Shown here: piece after piece, positions 4,524-5,002 of the stretch
Layout of the letters: each line of letters begins with the position of its first letter
Position numbering within the stretch: the stretch's first letter is position 1
Source: an uncultured Collinsella sp.
Lineage (GTDB): Bacteria > Actinomycetota > Coriobacteriia > Coriobacteriales > Coriobacteriaceae
DNA length: 5,002 nt
Assembly: GCA_937997605.1 (NCBI GenBank)
Contig: CALLFD010000213.1
Coordinates: 1-5,002 of the forward strand
Direction: 5' to 3'
Made by a program: the position numbers and the translations under genes
The notes under the pieces: model-generated
Told to the model about the DNA's origin: nothing
Databases searched by the model: none
Seen by the model: only the letters and a program-made list of their open reading frames with translations

Positions 4524-5002
4524 ATGCCCAGCGTTGCCGTTCTCGCCGCCGATGGCTTTGAAACTATTGAATGCTTGACCATGGTCGATGTCATGCGTCG
4601 CGGCGGCGTGCGCGCCACGCTCGTCTCGATCATGCCCACGCGTGAGGTCGTAAGCTCGCTGCAGATCCCCGTGACCTGCGATGCGCTCTTTGATGAGATC
4701 GACTTTGACGAGTACGACTGCGTCGTGCTACCCGGCGGCCTACCCGGTGCTACCAACCTGCGCGCCGATCAGCGCGTCTGCGACGTGGTCCGCGAGTTCG
4801 CCGCAACCAAACACGTCGCCGCCATCTGCGCCGCCCCGTTTATCCTGGGCGAGCTCGACCTGCTCGAGGGGCGCCACGCCACGTGCTTCCCTGGCTTTGA
4901 GAAAAGCTTCCCCGAAGGCGCCTATACCGGCGAGAAGGTCACGCAAGACGGCAACATCATCACCGCCAGCGGCATGGCCCAGTCGCTCCCCTTTGCGCTT
5001 GA
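4524..5002 (+). CDS. DJ-1/PfpI family protein (partial, C terminus off the window)
   Basis: The frame is open to the window edge and gives 159 residues of a family usually about 180-190 long, so roughly 25 residues are missing. It starts as a Rossmann-like fold (VAVLAADGFETIE), with Glu16 at the place of DJ-1 Glu18. The signature VVLPGGLPGATNLR (67-80) and the nucleophile elbow AAICAAP (99-105), with the reactive Cys102, follow. Proteins of this family handle reactive carbonyls, oxidative stress or protein repair, and the exact activity of bacterial members is debated. Where DJ-1 has His126, this protein reads ATCFPGFEKSF (119-129), so a classical Cys-His pair is not visible there; bacterial homologues often differ at this place. 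The gene appears to have its own promoter, 106 bases after the methyltransferase stop. Confidence 0.92.
   Translation, partial: MPSVAVLAADGFETIECLTMVDVMRRGGVRATLVSIMPTREVVSSLQIPVTCDALFDEIDFDEYDCVVLPGGLPGATNLRADQRVCDVVREFAATKHVAAICAAPFILGELDLLEGRHATCFPGFEKSFPEGAYTGEKVTQDGNIITASGMAQSLPFAL

Overview
The window carries three well-supported protein genes on the + strand: ppk1 (polyphosphate kinase), an RlmD/RumA-type 23S rRNA uracil-5-methyltransferase, and a DJ-1/PfpI-family protein cut by the right edge. There is also the probable first ten codons of a divergent gene at the left edge on the - strand. The genes are GC-rich (about 68% in one sampled coding line, 1741-1800) with strong preference for G/C in third positions. 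This, the ppk1 extension and the protein flavour suggest a high-GC Gram-positive bacterium, most likely a gut actinobacterium of the class Coriobacteriia (Collinsella-like). That placement is inference from style; no marker gene proves it.

Layout: 1-31 is the start of a minus-strand gene with a GGAGG motif and a leader that can fold (about 52-96). 32-581 is a long gene-free divergent spacer. Its middle (241-360) is only about 32% GC and holds several short direct and inverted repeats. A -35/-10 pair (524-552) and a GC hairpin (556-570) sit just before ppk1 (582-2990). ppk1 ends in a tandem 12-base repeat and a strong intrinsic terminator (3014-3057). A short gap follows, with a possible extended -10, and then the methyltransferase (3104-4417). 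No clear terminator follows it. A 106-base gap contains a good promoter and ribosome binding site for the DJ-1-like gene (4524 to beyond the window).

The genes do not form an obvious pathway. ppk1 makes polyphosphate, a phosphate/energy store tied to stress and starvation. The methyltransferase modifies ribosomal RNA and carries a complete 4Fe-4S cysteine set. The DJ-1-like protein belongs to a family linked to carbonyl/oxidative stress or protein repair. The ppk1 terminator and the separate promoter candidates suggest three independent transcription units.

I see no CRISPR array, insertion sequence, tRNA, rRNA or clear novel system. The most unusual items are the approximately 97-residue Pro/Glu/Ala-rich tail with a basic Gly/Leu end on PPK1, and the repeat-rich, AT-rich spacer in front of it.
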